Assembly: GCF_009729075.1 (NCBI RefSeq)
Contig: NZ_VTGY01000007.1
Span: 124,001 to 188,000 of the forward strand
Source of the DNA: Mycolicibacterium sp. CBMA 226
GTDB lineage: Bacteria; Actinomycetota; Actinomycetes; Mycobacteriales; Mycobacteriaceae
DNA length: 64,000 nucleotides
Direction: 5' to 3'
Shown here: positions 1 through 9,401 of the stretch, piece after piece
How positions within the stretch are numbered: the first letter of the stretch is position 1
Layout of the letters: each line of letters opens with the position of its first letter
Made by a program: the position numbers and the translations under genes
Notes under the pieces: generated by a model
The model's input: only the letters and a program-made list of their open reading frames with translations
Database searches by the model: none
Told to the model about the DNA's origin: nothing

Positions 1-371
1 CCGCAGAACAGCACCTGGCTCTGGTTGTCCGCCCCACCCGGCCCTGACCCCGTCGCTTCGCTCGCCCCGCTCGGCAGCACCATCGGGTTGAAACAGATGG
101 TGCGCGATTTCGCGGTGTCACCGGTGATGGTGACGTCGAAGTTGCCGAGCATGTGCGCATAGGCCGGGAAATTCGGGAGCACCTGCGACAGCCATTCCTT
201 GACCTCCGGGAAATGTCCGTCGATGCCGCCCATCGCGCGGTAGTCGATGTAGGCATCGGGCGTGAAAACCCGTGCCAGATCATCGAACTGGCGGGTGTCG
301 ATGGCCGTCGAGTACGCGACCAGCAGTTGCTGGATTTCCAGACGGTCCGAGATCTCTTCCAGACTCAGCAT
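1..371 (-). CDS. SnoaL-like (NTF2-fold) protein, 3' end cut by window edge
   Basis: An open frame runs from an ATG at 371 to base 1 with no stop, giving at least 123 residues, so the C-terminus lies outside the window. The protein begins MLSLEEISDRLEIQQLLVAY and continues with a 'DTRQFDDLARVFTPDAYIDY' segment. This is the N-terminal helix pair and first strand typical of SnoaL-like/NTF2-fold proteins (ketosteroid-isomerase type). Such proteins are small cytoplasmic enzymes or binding proteins, and no substrate can be named. Two in-frame GTG codons (386, 389) are alternative starts. It is divergent from the carboxypeptidase gene at 444. From memory it corresponds in position to M. tuberculosis Rv2910c. 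Confidence 0.8.
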   Translation of the reverse strand, partial: MLSLEEISDRLEIQQLLVAYSTAIDTRQFDDLARVFTPDAYIDYRAMGGIDGHFPEVKEWLSQVLPNFPAYAHMLGNFDVTITGDTAKSRTICFNPMVLPSGASEATGSGPGGADNQSQVLFC

Positions 372-443
372 GGTCCGATTGAACACCACGGCGCCGTCGC
401 CCAGACGACGTCGTCCAGGTTCGGCCAGTAGGCTCCTGGCTCC

Positions 444-1322
444 ATGGGAAGGTTCGCAACCGCCGTCATGGCGACGCTGACGCTCGTGTTCCTGGTCGCA
501 CCGCCGATGGCGGCCGCCGACCCCGACATCCAGCCCGCCGGCACCATGCCGATCCCGGTGGGGCCGGCCCCGGCCTGGATCGTCGCCGACATGGATTCGG
601 GCCAGATTCTCGCCGGCCGCGACATCGACCTGCGACACCCGCCCGCGAGCACCATCAAGACGCTGCTCGCGCTGACCGCGCTCAGTGAACTGCCGAGCCT
701 GGACGCCACCGTGGCCGGCACCGTCGCCGACACCCAGGTGGAGTGCAACTGCGCCGGCATCGTCCCCGGCCACGTGTACACCGCCCGCCAGCTGCTGGAC
801 GCGGTGCTGCTCGCGTCGGGCAACGATGCCGCCAACGCCCTGGCCGACATGATCGGCGGCTACGACGCCGCGGTCGCCAAGATGAACGCGAAGGCCGCCG
901 CCATCGGCGCCGTGGACACCCATGCCGCCACCCCGTCCGGTCTGGACGGCGCCGGGGGCTCGGGCTGGACCACTCCCCGCGACCTGGCCATCATCTTCCG
1001 CGCCGCCATGGCCAACCCGTACTTCGCACAGATCACCGCACAGCCCGCCGCGACGTTCCCGGGCAAGAACGGCAACGAACAGCTCATCAACGAGAACCAG
1101 CTGCTGCAGCGGTACCCCGGCACCATCGGCGGCAAGACCGGGTACACCGACGCCGCCAAGAAGACCTACGTGGCCGCCGCGGACCGCGGCGGACGCCGGC
1201 TGGTCATCGCGATGATGTACGGCATGGTGCACGAGGGCGGTCCGACGTACTGGGACCAGGCCTCCGCGCTACTGGATTGGGGCTTCGCGCAGGACCGCTC
1301 GGTCAGCGTCGGCTCGCTCTGA
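444..1322 (+). CDS. Secreted D-alanyl-D-alanine carboxypeptidase (class A/PBP5-type, DacB-like), copy 1
   Basis: 292 residues. This is a penicillin-binding D,D-carboxypeptidase that removes the terminal D-Ala of peptidoglycan stem peptides outside the membrane. The N-terminus has a signal peptide (hydrophobic residues about 8-20, then AMAAADP-like cleavage region). The three active-site motifs are present and well spaced: S69-T-I-K72 (acylated Ser and Lys), S125-G-N and K231-T-G. A Cys-x-Cys pair (101, 103) is shared with the next gene. There is no obvious C-terminal amphipathic anchor, so the enzyme may be released. It is followed 65 bp later by a paralog, so this looks like a tandem duplication. 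It corresponds in position to dacB2 (Rv2911) of M. tuberculosis. Confidence 0.93.
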   Translation: MGRFATAVMATLTLVFLVAPPMAAADPDIQPAGTMPIPVGPAPAWIVADMDSGQILAGRDIDLRHPPASTIKTLLALTALSELPSLDATVAGTVADTQVECNCAGIVPGHVYTARQLLDAVLLASGNDAANALADMIGGYDAAVAKMNAKAAAIGAVDTHAATPSGLDGAGGSGWTTPRDLAIIFRAAMANPYFAQITAQPAATFPGKNGNEQLINENQLLQRYPGTIGGKTGYTDAAKKTYVAAADRGGRRLVIAMMYGMVHEGGPTYWDQASALLDWGFAQDRSVSVGSL

Positions 1323-1386
1323 CCGATACCCGACCGGAATCTCGGCGCGAGCTGATCGCAGCCTGTAGTCCGTAGCGTCGGCGCTC

Positions 1387-2220
1387 GTGCGCAGACTGTT
1401 CACGGCGACCGCGGTGGTGCTCAGCGCACTACTGGCAGCGCCGATCCCGACACCCACCGCGGCGGCCGAGCCCACCGGGCAACCGACGGGCGCACAGGCG
1501 TTCGCCAACGGCCCGGCCAAAGCCTGGCTGGTCGCCGACCTCGACACCGGCCAGGTCCTGGCGTCGCAGGATCCCAACGGCTCGTATGCACCGGCCAGCA
1601 CGATCAAGCCACTGCTGGCCATGGTCGTACTGGACAACCTGCGCCCGGACGCCCTGGGGCGGGCCAACGAGTCGCACACCAAGGTCGAGTGTTCGTGCGT
1701 CGGGCTCAAGCCCGGCCAGGTCTATTCGGTGCGTCAGCTCCTGGATGGGCTGCTCATGGTGTCGGGCAATGACGCCGCGAACATGCTGGCGGACATGCTC
1801 GGTGGCCAACGCGCCACGGTGGCAGCCATGAACCGCAAGGCCGCCGCACTCGGCGCCCGAAGCACGCACGCCGGCTCACCGTCCGGGCTCGACGGGCCCG
1901 GCTGGGAATCGCTCACGACACCGCGCGATCTCGGGGTCATCTACCGGGCGGCACTGACGTATCCCGTGATCGCCGAGATTTTCCGGCAGACGTCTGCGCA
2001 GTTCCCCGGCAGGACCCTGACCAGTCAGAACGAGCTGTTGACGGGATACCCCGGCGATTTCGCGGGTAAGACGGGCTACACGGACCGGGCCCGCAAGACG
2101 TACGTCGGCGCCGCGCAGCGCGGGAACCACCGGGTGGTCGTGGTGCAGATGTACGGCACCGGCGATCTCTACCCGCAGGCACGCCAGTTGTTCGACTGGG
2201 GTTTCAGCCAGTACAGCTGA
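1387..2220 (+). CDS. Secreted D-alanyl-D-alanine carboxypeptidase (DacB-like), copy 2
   Basis: 277 residues with a GTG start. It is a paralog of the preceding gene and has the same architecture: a signal peptide ending near TAAAEP (about residue 28), S71-T-I-K74, S126-G-N and K228-T-G. It also shares the 'ECSCVG' Cys-x-Cys motif and the 'THAGSPSGLDG' segment. The role is peptidoglycan D,D-carboxypeptidation in the periplasm-like space. The pair is probably co-transcribed (64 bp gap), and no terminator is seen between them. Two adjacent copies differ from the single dacB2 that I recall at this place in M. tuberculosis. Confidence 0.92.
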   Translation: MRRLFTATAVVLSALLAAPIPTPTAAAEPTGQPTGAQAFANGPAKAWLVADLDTGQVLASQDPNGSYAPASTIKPLLAMVVLDNLRPDALGRANESHTKVECSCVGLKPGQVYSVRQLLDGLLMVSGNDAANMLADMLGGQRATVAAMNRKAAALGARSTHAGSPSGLDGPGWESLTTPRDLGVIYRAALTYPVIAEIFRQTSAQFPGRTLTSQNELLTGYPGDFAGKTGYTDRARKTYVGAAQRGNHRVVVVQMYGTGDLYPQARQLFDWGFSQYS

Positions 2221-2230
2221 GCCGCCTCGG

Positions 2231-3328
2231 TCAGAAGACCCGGCCGCGCAGGATCACCAGCTCGGCATGGTCGAGCACGCCCGGCAACCGCGGATCCGCG
2301 GCGTAGCACACGAGATCAGCCGAGGCGCCGTGCTCCAACCCTGGACGCCCCAACCATTTCCGTGCGTCCCAGCTGGCCGCGCCCAAGGCGTCCCCCGGGC
2401 TCAGTCCCACCCGGCCGAGGGCGGCAACCTCGTCGGCGATGCGGCCGTGGGCGATCATGCCGCCGGCGTCGGTACCGGCGTAGATCGGGATCCCGGCCTC
2501 GTGCGCGGCCCCGACCCGCTGCGGACATGTCGCGTACAGATCGCGCATGTGCTTGGCATAGGCCGGAAACTTGGCCGCCTTCTCGGCGATCCCGGGGAAA
2601 TTCTCGATGTTGATCAGGGTCGGCACCAGCGCCGTGCCATGGGCCAGCATGAGCTCGATGATGTCGTCGGTGATCCCGGTGCCGTGCTCGATGCAGTCGA
2701 TGCCGGCGTTGATCAGCCCCGGCAACGCCTCCTCACCGAACACATGCGCCGTCACCCGTGCACCGCCCGCATGCGCGGCCGCGATCGCGGCTTTGAGGAC
2801 GTCGTCGGACCACAGCGGCGCCAGGTCACCCACTGCCCGGTCGATCCAATCGCCGACGAGCTTGACCCAGCCGTCACCGCGGCGGGCCTGCTCTGCGACG
2901 TACTGCGGCAGCTGCGACTCGTCCTCGATGTCGATCGGCAGCCCGGGCAGGTAGCGCTTGGGCCGGGCCAGGTGCCGGCCCGCGCGGATGATCCGTGGCA
3001 GGTCAGCACGGTCGTCGAAGGCACGGGTGTCCACCGGCGAACCGGCGTCGCGCAGGAGCAGCGCACCGGCCTGTCGCTCGGTCTCGGCCTGACGCTCCGC
3101 CTCGTCGAGCTCGACGGCACCGCCCGGTCCCAGGCCGACGTGGCAGTGCGCGTCGACCAGGCCGGGGATGATCCAGCCGCCGTCGAAGATCGTCTCGGCA
3201 CCCGCGATGGGCTCGGCCGACAGCACTCCGTTGTGTATCCACCACTGCACCTCTTCGCCGTCGGGCAGACCCCGGCCGCGAATATGCAGACTCGGGGCGA
3301 GCGAATCGACGGGAGAAGCCGCTGGCAC
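2231..3328 (-). CDS. Metal-dependent amidohydrolase family protein
   Basis: 365 residues. It is a TIM-barrel amidohydrolase of the imidazolonepropionase/prolidase-like branch. The strand-1 metal motif is visible as 'PGLVDAHCHVG'. Further metal or catalytic positions are 'VTAHVFGEEA', 'CIEHGTG' and the terminal Asp in 'IYAGTDAGG'. A lysine in 'WVKLVGDW' could be the carboxylated bridging residue. The substrate cannot be assigned from sequence. It lies 5 bp downstream of ffh on the same strand and is convergent with the second carboxypeptidase. It is the positional equivalent of Rv2915c. Confidence 0.88.
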   Translation of the reverse strand: MPAASPVDSLAPSLHIRGRGLPDGEEVQWWIHNGVLSAEPIAGAETIFDGGWIIPGLVDAHCHVGLGPGGAVELDEAERQAETERQAGALLLRDAGSPVDTRAFDDRADLPRIIRAGRHLARPKRYLPGLPIDIEDESQLPQYVAEQARRGDGWVKLVGDWIDRAVGDLAPLWSDDVLKAAIAAAHAGGARVTAHVFGEEALPGLINAGIDCIEHGTGITDDIIELMLAHGTALVPTLINIENFPGIAEKAAKFPAYAKHMRDLYATCPQRVGAAHEAGIPIYAGTDAGGMIAHGRIADEVAALGRVGLSPGDALGAASWDARKWLGRPGLEHGASADLVCYAADPRLPGVLDHAELVILRGRVF

Positions 3329-3333
3329 CGCGG

Positions 3334-4911
3334 CTACTTCTTGGGGAACTTGAGCTGCGACAGATCGAAGTCGGCGAGGCCCGGCGGCAGCTCGTTGAGC
3401 CCCTGCGGCATGTTGGACAGATCAGGGAATCCGCCGGGCAGCGCACTCGGATCAAGACCGAACGGGTTGCGTGCCGCCTTCGGCGGCGTCGGGCCCCGTC
3501 CGCCCTTCTTCCCCTTGCCCGCCTGCTTGTTCTTGCCCTTGGCGGCCTTGCGAGTGTTCTTGCGGCCGAACGGCATTCCCATCTGGCCGGCCATCTGCGA
3601 CATCATCTTGCGGGCCTCGAAGAAGCGGTCGACCAGTTGGTTGACGTCGGCCACCGTGACGCCGGAGCCGTTCGCGATGCGCAGGCGCCGCGAGGCGTTG
3701 ATGATCTTCGGGTCCGACCGCTCGGCAGGGGTCATGCCTCGGATGATGGCCTGAATCCGGTCCAGGTGGCTGTCGTCGACGCCCGCCAGGGCCTCCTTCA
3801 TCTGACCGGCACCGGGCAGCATGCCCAGCAGGTTCCCGATGGGACCCATCTTGCGGATCATCAGCATCTGCTCGAGGAAGTCCTCGAGCGTGAGCTCGCC
3901 GGAGCCGATCTTGGCGGCGGCCTCTTCGGCCTTCTTCTGATCGAAGACCTGCTCGGCCTGCTCGATCAGGGTGAGCACGTCGCCCATTCCCAAGATGCGC
4001 GACGCCATGCGGTCCGGGTGGAAGACGTCGAAGTCCTCGAGCTTCTCGCCTGCGGAGGCGAACAGGATCGGCGCTCCGGTGACCTCACGCACGGACAGGG
4101 CAGCGCCACCGCGTGCGTCGCCGTCCAGCTTGGTCAGGACGACGCCGGTGAAGCCGACGCCCTCACGGAAGGCGTTCGCCGTGGTCACGGCGTCCTGGCC
4201 GATCATCGCGTCGAGGACGAACAGCGTCTCGTCAGGCTTGACCGCATCGCGGATCGCGGCGGCCTGGGCCATCAGTTCCTCGTCGATGCCGAGGCGGCCG
4301 GCGGTGTCGACGATCACGACGTCGAAATGTTTGGCCTTGGCCTCGGCCAGACCCGCGGCGGCGACCGAGACCGGGTCGCCGGTGGCCATCTGATCGATGC
4401 TCACGCCGTCGGGAGAGACTCCCGGATGCGGGGCGAAGACGCTGACGCCGGCCCGCTCACCGACGATCTGCAGCTGGTTGACCGCGCCCGGGCGCTGCAG
4501 GTCACACGCCACCAGCAGCGGCGTATGCCCTTGATCCTTAAGCCATTTCGACAGCTTGCCGGCGAGGGTGGTCTTACCGGAACCCTGCAGACCGGCCAGC
4601 ATGATGACCGTCGGCGGGGTCTTCGCGAACGCCAGCTGACGCGTCTCACCACCGAGGATGCCGATGAGCTCCTCGTTGACGATCTTGACGACCTGCTGCG
4701 CCGGATTCAGCGCGCCGGAGACTTCGGCACCCTTGGCACGTTCCTTGATCCGGCCGATGAACTCGCGCGTGACCGGCAGAGACACGTCGGCCTCGAGCAG
4801 GGCCAGGCGGATTTCGCGCGCGGTGGCGTCGATATCGGCGTCGGTCAGCCGGCCCTTGCCGCGCAGACCCGACAGCGCACCGGTCAACCGGTCGGACAGG
4901 GATTCAAACAC
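3334..4911 (-). CDS. ffh: Signal recognition particle GTPase Ffh
   Basis: 525 residues from a GTG start at 4911 ('VFESLSDRLTGALSGLRGKG'), where family similarity begins. The longer upstream frame has no Ffh-like residues and was not used. It binds 4.5S RNA and signal sequences and targets ribosome-nascent chains to FtsY and SecYEG. The N domain is followed by the G domain, with 'AGLQGSGKTT' (G1), 'DTAGRL' (G3), 'TKLDGDARGG' (G4) and the methionine-rich M domain ('LEQMLMIRKMGPIGNLLGMLPG'). A Lys-rich and Pro-rich tail extends the C-terminus, as in other mycobacteria. It follows glnD by 10 bp. Confidence 0.97.
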   Translation of the reverse strand: MFESLSDRLTGALSGLRGKGRLTDADIDATAREIRLALLEADVSLPVTREFIGRIKERAKGAEVSGALNPAQQVVKIVNEELIGILGGETRQLAFAKTPPTVIMLAGLQGSGKTTLAGKLSKWLKDQGHTPLLVACDLQRPGAVNQLQIVGERAGVSVFAPHPGVSPDGVSIDQMATGDPVSVAAAGLAEAKAKHFDVVIVDTAGRLGIDEELMAQAAAIRDAVKPDETLFVLDAMIGQDAVTTANAFREGVGFTGVVLTKLDGDARGGAALSVREVTGAPILFASAGEKLEDFDVFHPDRMASRILGMGDVLTLIEQAEQVFDQKKAEEAAAKIGSGELTLEDFLEQMLMIRKMGPIGNLLGMLPGAGQMKEALAGVDDSHLDRIQAIIRGMTPAERSDPKIINASRRLRIANGSGVTVADVNQLVDRFFEARKMMSQMAGQMGMPFGRKNTRKAAKGKNKQAGKGKKGGRGPTPPKAARNPFGLDPSALPGGFPDLSNMPQGLNELPPGLADFDLSQLKFPKK

Positions 4912-4921
4912 GGGGACCAGC

Positions 4922-7411
4922 CTAGCTGGCGGCAGTTGCCGGCTTGACCGGTAGCGGGGCAGGCAGCACCGCGTACAGGTCCTGTTCGAACCCAGTCCGG
5001 ACCTCGGCGGCCGTGAAGGCCCCCGGAACCACCAGACCGAACGCATCGACCACGGTCGCGCCCAGCGTCGTCACCTTGGCCCAGGAGACGTCCGCACCCT
5101 TCCTCTCGACCACAGCGGCCAGGCGGGCGAGCAGGCCCGGCCGGTCAGTACTGCGGATCTGCAGCACCAGCTCACCGTCCGAGGACCCCTCGAACCACCG
5201 CACGAGGGGTGGCGCAACCGCGTGATAGCCGGGCACGGCTGCCGGAACCTCACCGGCCCGCCGGGTCTGGGCCGGCGTTTCGGCGTCGCGCTGCTCCAGC
5301 GCGGCGATCACGTCCAGCTCACCGTCGAGCGCCAGGATGAACTGCTGACGCAGCAGTTCCGCGGCCGGCGGCGAGCCGAAGTGCGGCGACACCACGAACG
5401 TGTTGATCGCCAGTCCCTCGTGGCTGTTGACCGACGCCGAATGCACCCGCAGCGAGTGCAGTGCCAGCACCCCGGCCGCCTTCGACAACAGGCCACGCCG
5501 GTCCGGAGCGATCATCGTCACGTTGAACAGGTGCGGGCTGTCCCCCGCGGTGAGTTCCACGTGGACACCGTTCTGGTTGGCACGCGAGAGCAGTCGCGGA
5601 TCAATGGGATCCGGGTGCGGCAGGTCCTCCCCCGCCATCACCAACCGGCAGCGCCGGACCAGATCGCCGATCAGGGAGGCCTTCCAGTCGCCCCACACGC
5701 CGGGACCGGTGGCCAACGAGTCCGCCTCGGCCAGCGCATGCAGCAACTCCAGCAACAGCGGGTCGCCACCCAGCGCGTCGACCACCGCGGCAATGGTGTT
5801 GGGGTCCTGCAGGTCTCGACGAGTCGCCGTCTCCGGCAGCAGCAGGTGGTAGCGCACCATCTTGACCAGCACCTCGACATCGGCGGGCCACAGACCCAGC
5901 CGGACACCGATCTGGTTGGCCAGTTCGGCGCCGATCGCACTGTGATCGCCGCCCCGGCCCTTGCCGATGTCGTGCAGCAGCGCACCCAGCACCAGCAGGT
6001 CGGGCCGGTCGACCCGAGTCGTGAAAGCGCTTGCCCGAGAGATAGTTTCGGTCAGATGCCGGTCGACGGTCCAGATATGCACGACGTCGCGCGGCGGCAG
6101 GTCACGGATCGCGCCCCACTCCGGGAACAGCCGGCCCCACAACCCGGTCCGGTCGAGGGCCTCCACGGTGGTCACCACGCCCGGCCCGGCCGTCAGCAAC
6201 ACGAGCAGGTCGTTGAGCGCCTCTTTGGGCCACGGCGCCCGCAGTTCGGGCGCCGACTCGGCGAGCCGTGCCAACGTCGACGCCGCGATCGGCAGTCCGT
6301 TGGTGGCCGCTGCGGCAGCTACCCGCAGAATCAGGCCCGGATCGCGCTGCGGCTTGGCGTCGCGGGCCAGGATGACCTCGCCGCCGAACTCCAGCACGCC
6401 CTCATCCAGCGGTCGCCGGACCGGTCGTCTGAGCGCCGCAAAGCCTCTGCGCGGCAAGGCATTCCCCGCGGTACGCACGCCGGCGTCCACGTAGAAGCTG
6501 ATGGTGCGGGCGGCGTCGCTGATCATTCTCGCCAGATCGAAGCGGTCGCCGATACCCAGTGCGGCACCGACTTCGTCGGCGTACTGGGCCAGCACCATCT
6601 CGCGGCCCTTGTGCGAGACGCGGTGGAGCTCGGTGCGGACGTTCAGCAGTGCCAGGTGGGCCCCGCCCAGGGTGCCGATCGGTGAGGCCACCGAACGACT
6701 CGGGTAGACGTCCGCCAACTGCGCCATGGCCAGTGCGTTGAGCAACTGCACATCCCGCAGGCCACCACGGCCGTTCTTCAGGTCCGGTTCAGCGCGGTGT
6801 GCGATCTGACCGGAACGCTCCCACCGCGCCGCGGCATGTTCGATCAATTCCGTGAAACGGGACGTGATGCCGGTCCGCCACTGCCGCCGGGCACCGCCGA
6901 CCAACAGGGATGACAGGTCCGAATCACCGGCGATGTGGCGAGCGTCGAGCATCGCCAGCCCGGCGGAGACGTCGCTGGCTGCTGTCTTGAGCGCCTGCGG
7001 CACGGTCCGGACACTGTGATCGAGGTGAATGTTGGCGTCCCACAACGGGTACCACAGTGACTCGGCGACCTCGGTGACGACATCCTGCGGTAGATCGTCG
7101 TGCAGGAGCATCAAATCCAGATCCGAGTACGGCAGCATTTCCCGTCGTCCGAGACCACCTGTCGCCACGATGGAGAACCCACTGGTCTCGGTGATGCCGA
7201 GTTCGGTTGCCTTTGCGGCAAGCCAGAATTCATACAGATCGACCAGCGCCTCGCGCAATGCCGCCGAATCGAGTCGGCGGGCGCCGCCGTTCAGCAACTG
7301 CTCGACGGCCGCGGTCAGGTCGCTCGCCGGACGGGATGACCCCGCTGCCGAGGTCTGCGAAACCGAAGTATCGCGGGCCCCGGCAGCGGAATCTGGTGTC
7401 TCCATTGTCAT
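4922..7411 (-). CDS. glnD: PII nucleotidylyltransferase / removing enzyme GlnD
   Basis: 829 residues. GlnD senses glutamine and modifies the PII protein; in actinobacteria the modification is adenylylation. Domains in order: an N-terminal nucleotidyltransferase with '[20 protein letters not shown]' (metal-binding G..GR and DLD); a linker; an HD phosphohydrolase domain with '[17 protein letters not shown]'; and two C-terminal ACT domains ('[19 protein letters not shown]' and '[19 protein letters not shown]'). All catalytic motifs are intact. The start at 7411 has a second ATG two codons in (7405). It is 17 bp downstream of glnB and upstream of ffh, so it belongs to an amtB-glnB-glnD operon. 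Confidence 0.96.
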   Translation of the reverse strand: MTMETPDSAAGARDTSVSQTSAAGSSRPASDLTAAVEQLLNGGARRLDSAALREALVDLYEFWLAAKATELGITETSGFSIVATGGLGRREMLPYSDLDLMLLHDDLPQDVVTEVAESLWYPLWDANIHLDHSVRTVPQALKTAASDVSAGLAMLDARHIAGDSDLSSLLVGGARRQWRTGITSRFTELIEHAAARWERSGQIAHRAEPDLKNGRGGLRDVQLLNALAMAQLADVYPSRSVASPIGTLGGAHLALLNVRTELHRVSHKGREMVLAQYADEVGAALGIGDRFDLARMISDAARTISFYVDAGVRTAGNALPRRGFAALRRPVRRPLDEGVLEFGGEVILARDAKPQRDPGLILRVAAAAATNGLPIAASTLARLAESAPELRAPWPKEALNDLLVLLTAGPGVVTTVEALDRTGLWGRLFPEWGAIRDLPPRDVVHIWTVDRHLTETISRASAFTTRVDRPDLLVLGALLHDIGKGRGGDHSAIGAELANQIGVRLGLWPADVEVLVKMVRYHLLLPETATRRDLQDPNTIAAVVDALGGDPLLLELLHALAEADSLATGPGVWGDWKASLIGDLVRRCRLVMAGEDLPHPDPIDPRLLSRANQNGVHVELTAGDSPHLFNVTMIAPDRRGLLSKAAGVLALHSLRVHSASVNSHEGLAINTFVVSPHFGSPPAAELLRQQFILALDGELDVIAALEQRDAETPAQTRRAGEVPAAVPGYHAVAPPLVRWFEGSSDGELVLQIRSTDRPGLLARLAAVVERKGADVSWAKVTTLGATVVDAFGLVVPGAFTAAEVRTGFEQDLYAVLPAPLPVKPATAAS

Positions 7412-7428
7412 CTGGTAGTCAGGCGACG

Positions 7429-7827
<399 letters not shown>

Positions 7828-9147
7828 TCACGCGAATTCATAAGCGGTTTCCGCGTGTTCGGCCTCGTCGATACCGGTGGCCTCATCTTCCTTGTCAAGG
7901 CGCAGACCGATGGTGTACTTGACGATCAAGGCCAAGATAGCCGTACCGATTGCCGAGTAGCCAAGCACCGCGAACGCGCCGACGGCCTGACGCCACAGCT
8001 GGTCGAATCCACCGCCGTAGAAAAGGCCCTTGACCGCGGCCGGAGCCTCCGGAGCGGCCACCAGGCCGACCATCAGAGTGCCGAACAGACCACCGACGAG
8101 GTGGACGCCCACAACGTCGAGCGCGTCGTCGAAGCCCAGCTTGAACTTCAGGCCGACCGCCAGCGCACAGATCACACCGGCACCCGCACCGATCGCCAGC
8201 GCGCCGAGCACGTTGACCGACGAGCAGGACGGGGTGATGGCCACCAGGCCGGCGACGATGCCCGATGCCGCACCCAGGGAGGTGGCGTGACCGTCGCGAA
8301 TCTTCTCCGTCAGCAGCCAGAACAGCATGGCGGCGGCGGTCGCCACGGTGGTGGTGATGAACGTCGACGCGGCGACACCATCGGAGTTCAGCGCCGAGCC
8401 GGCGTTGAAGCCGTACCAGCCGAACCACAGCAGCCCGGCGCCCAGCATGACGAACGGCAGGTTGTGCGGCCGCATCGGCGTGGTGGGCCAGCCGGCCCGC
8501 TTGCCCAGGATGATGGCCAGTACGAGGCCCGCGGTACCGGAGTTGATGTGCACCGCGGTACCACCGGCGAAGTCAATTGCCTTGAGCTTGTTGGCAATCC
8601 AGCCACCGTGCTCGCCGGTGACGCCGTCGAACGCGAACACCCAGTGCGCGACCGGGAAGTAGACGAAGGTGGCCCACAGGCCGGCGAACAGCAGCCAGCC
8701 GCCGAACTTGAGGCGGTCGGCGACGGCGCCGGAGATCAGGGCCACGGTGATGATTGCGAACATCAGCTGGAATGCCACGAACACCAGCTGCGGGATGGTC
8801 CCGGCGAGCGGAATCTTGACCGCTGCGGTGGCTCCCGCGGCCAGGTGCGGCACCAACGAGTTACCACCGATGAGGCCCTTGAGGCCCCAGTACTGCGTGG
8901 GATCGCCGACGAAGTTCCACGTGTCGTTGCCGAATGCCAACGAGTAGCCGAACAACACCCACAACACGGTGACGACGCCCATGGCGCTGACGCTCATCAT
9001 GATCATGTTGAGCACGCCCTTACGGCGCACCATGCCACCGTAGAAGAACGCCAGACCCGGTGTCATCAACAGCACGAGTGCGGAACTCGCCAACATCCAT
9101 GCTGTGTCACCGGTGTCCGGCGTGCCCAAGATAGGGAATCCATCCAC
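7828..9147 (-). CDS. amtB: Ammonium transporter AmtB
   Basis: 439 residues. It is an Amt/Rh-family ammonium channel in the cytoplasmic membrane with about eleven hydrophobic segments. It contains the 'FFYGGMVRRKGVLN' signature of helix I and the twin pore histidines in 'GGTAVHINSGTAGLV' and 'VVGVHLVGGLFGT'. A GAAGGAGG ribosome-binding site precedes the ATG. It is the first gene of the amtB-glnB-glnD group (60 bp to glnB), and two GlnR-like sites lie about 95-140 bp upstream. Expression under nitrogen limitation is therefore expected by inference. Confidence 0.96.
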   Translation of the reverse strand: MDGFPILGTPDTGDTAWMLASSALVLLMTPGLAFFYGGMVRRKGVLNMIMMSVSAMGVVTVLWVLFGYSLAFGNDTWNFVGDPTQYWGLKGLIGGNSLVPHLAAGATAAVKIPLAGTIPQLVFVAFQLMFAIITVALISGAVADRLKFGGWLLFAGLWATFVYFPVAHWVFAFDGVTGEHGGWIANKLKAIDFAGGTAVHINSGTAGLVLAIILGKRAGWPTTPMRPHNLPFVMLGAGLLWFGWYGFNAGSALNSDGVAASTFITTTVATAAAMLFWLLTEKIRDGHATSLGAASGIVAGLVAITPSCSSVNVLGALAIGAGAGVICALAVGLKFKLGFDDALDVVGVHLVGGLFGTLMVGLVAAPEAPAAVKGLFYGGGFDQLWRQAVGAFAVLGYSAIGTAILALIVKYTIGLRLDKEDEATGIDEAEHAETAYEFA

Positions 9148-9240
9148 TGGCCGCTTCCTCCTTCACCTATGTCATGGGCAGGCGCCGATGACCTAGGCCA
9201 GAACTTTGCGCATCGGTTGTTTCACCGACGGCGCGCGCGC

Positions 9241-9257
9241 GTTTCGCATATGTGAAC
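9241..9257 (-). promoter_or_regulatory. GlnR-type box, amtB-proximal
   Basis: On the minus strand the site reads TTCAC-N6-GAAAC, with the mycobacterial AC-N9-AC core, and lies about 94 bp upstream of the amtB ATG. GlnR is the actinobacterial nitrogen regulator known to bind gTnAC-N6-GaAAC half-sites before amtB. The match is by eye. Confidence 0.5.
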
Positions 9258-9272
9258 GGATCGACCAGTTAC

Positions 9273-9288
9273 GTTTCGTCGCGGTTAA
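9273..9288 (-). promoter_or_regulatory. GlnR-type box, distal
   Basis: A second site in the same orientation reads TTAAC-N6-GAAAC on the minus strand, again AC-N9-AC. It lies 32 bp, about three helical turns, from the proximal box. The phasing suits cooperative binding of two GlnR dimers on one DNA face. Confidence 0.5.
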
Positions 9289-9336
9289 TGCCCTTTTCGG
9301 GGGCCCTGGCCTGCTCTGTCAGCACTCCCCGACCAG

Positions 9337-9380
9337 ACGTGAAAACCTCCTATTTCGGTCGAAATAGGAGGTTTTCACGT
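9337..9380. terminator. Long perfect inverted repeat, terminator after ftsY
   Basis: Two perfect 21-base arms (9337-9357, 9360-9380) are separated by GT. Inside the arms an A4 tract and a matching T4 tract flank the G/C-rich stem, so the hairpin can end transcription on either strand. It lies 21 bp beyond the ftsY stop and upstream of the amtB control region, insulating the two. Confidence 0.8.
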
Positions 9381-9401
9381 TCCTCCGTAAGCGGGAGTCT
9401 G

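Noticed and set aside
2267..3754. Long plus-strand open frame of 495 codons
   Set aside because: It lies antisense over the amidohydrolase and ffh, is full of Arg, Gly and Val, and has no domain features. It is a high-GC shadow frame.
9337..9380. Insertion-sequence end or phage attachment site
   Set aside because: The repeat is a single compact hairpin with no transposase, integrase or target duplication nearby; terminator function explains it.
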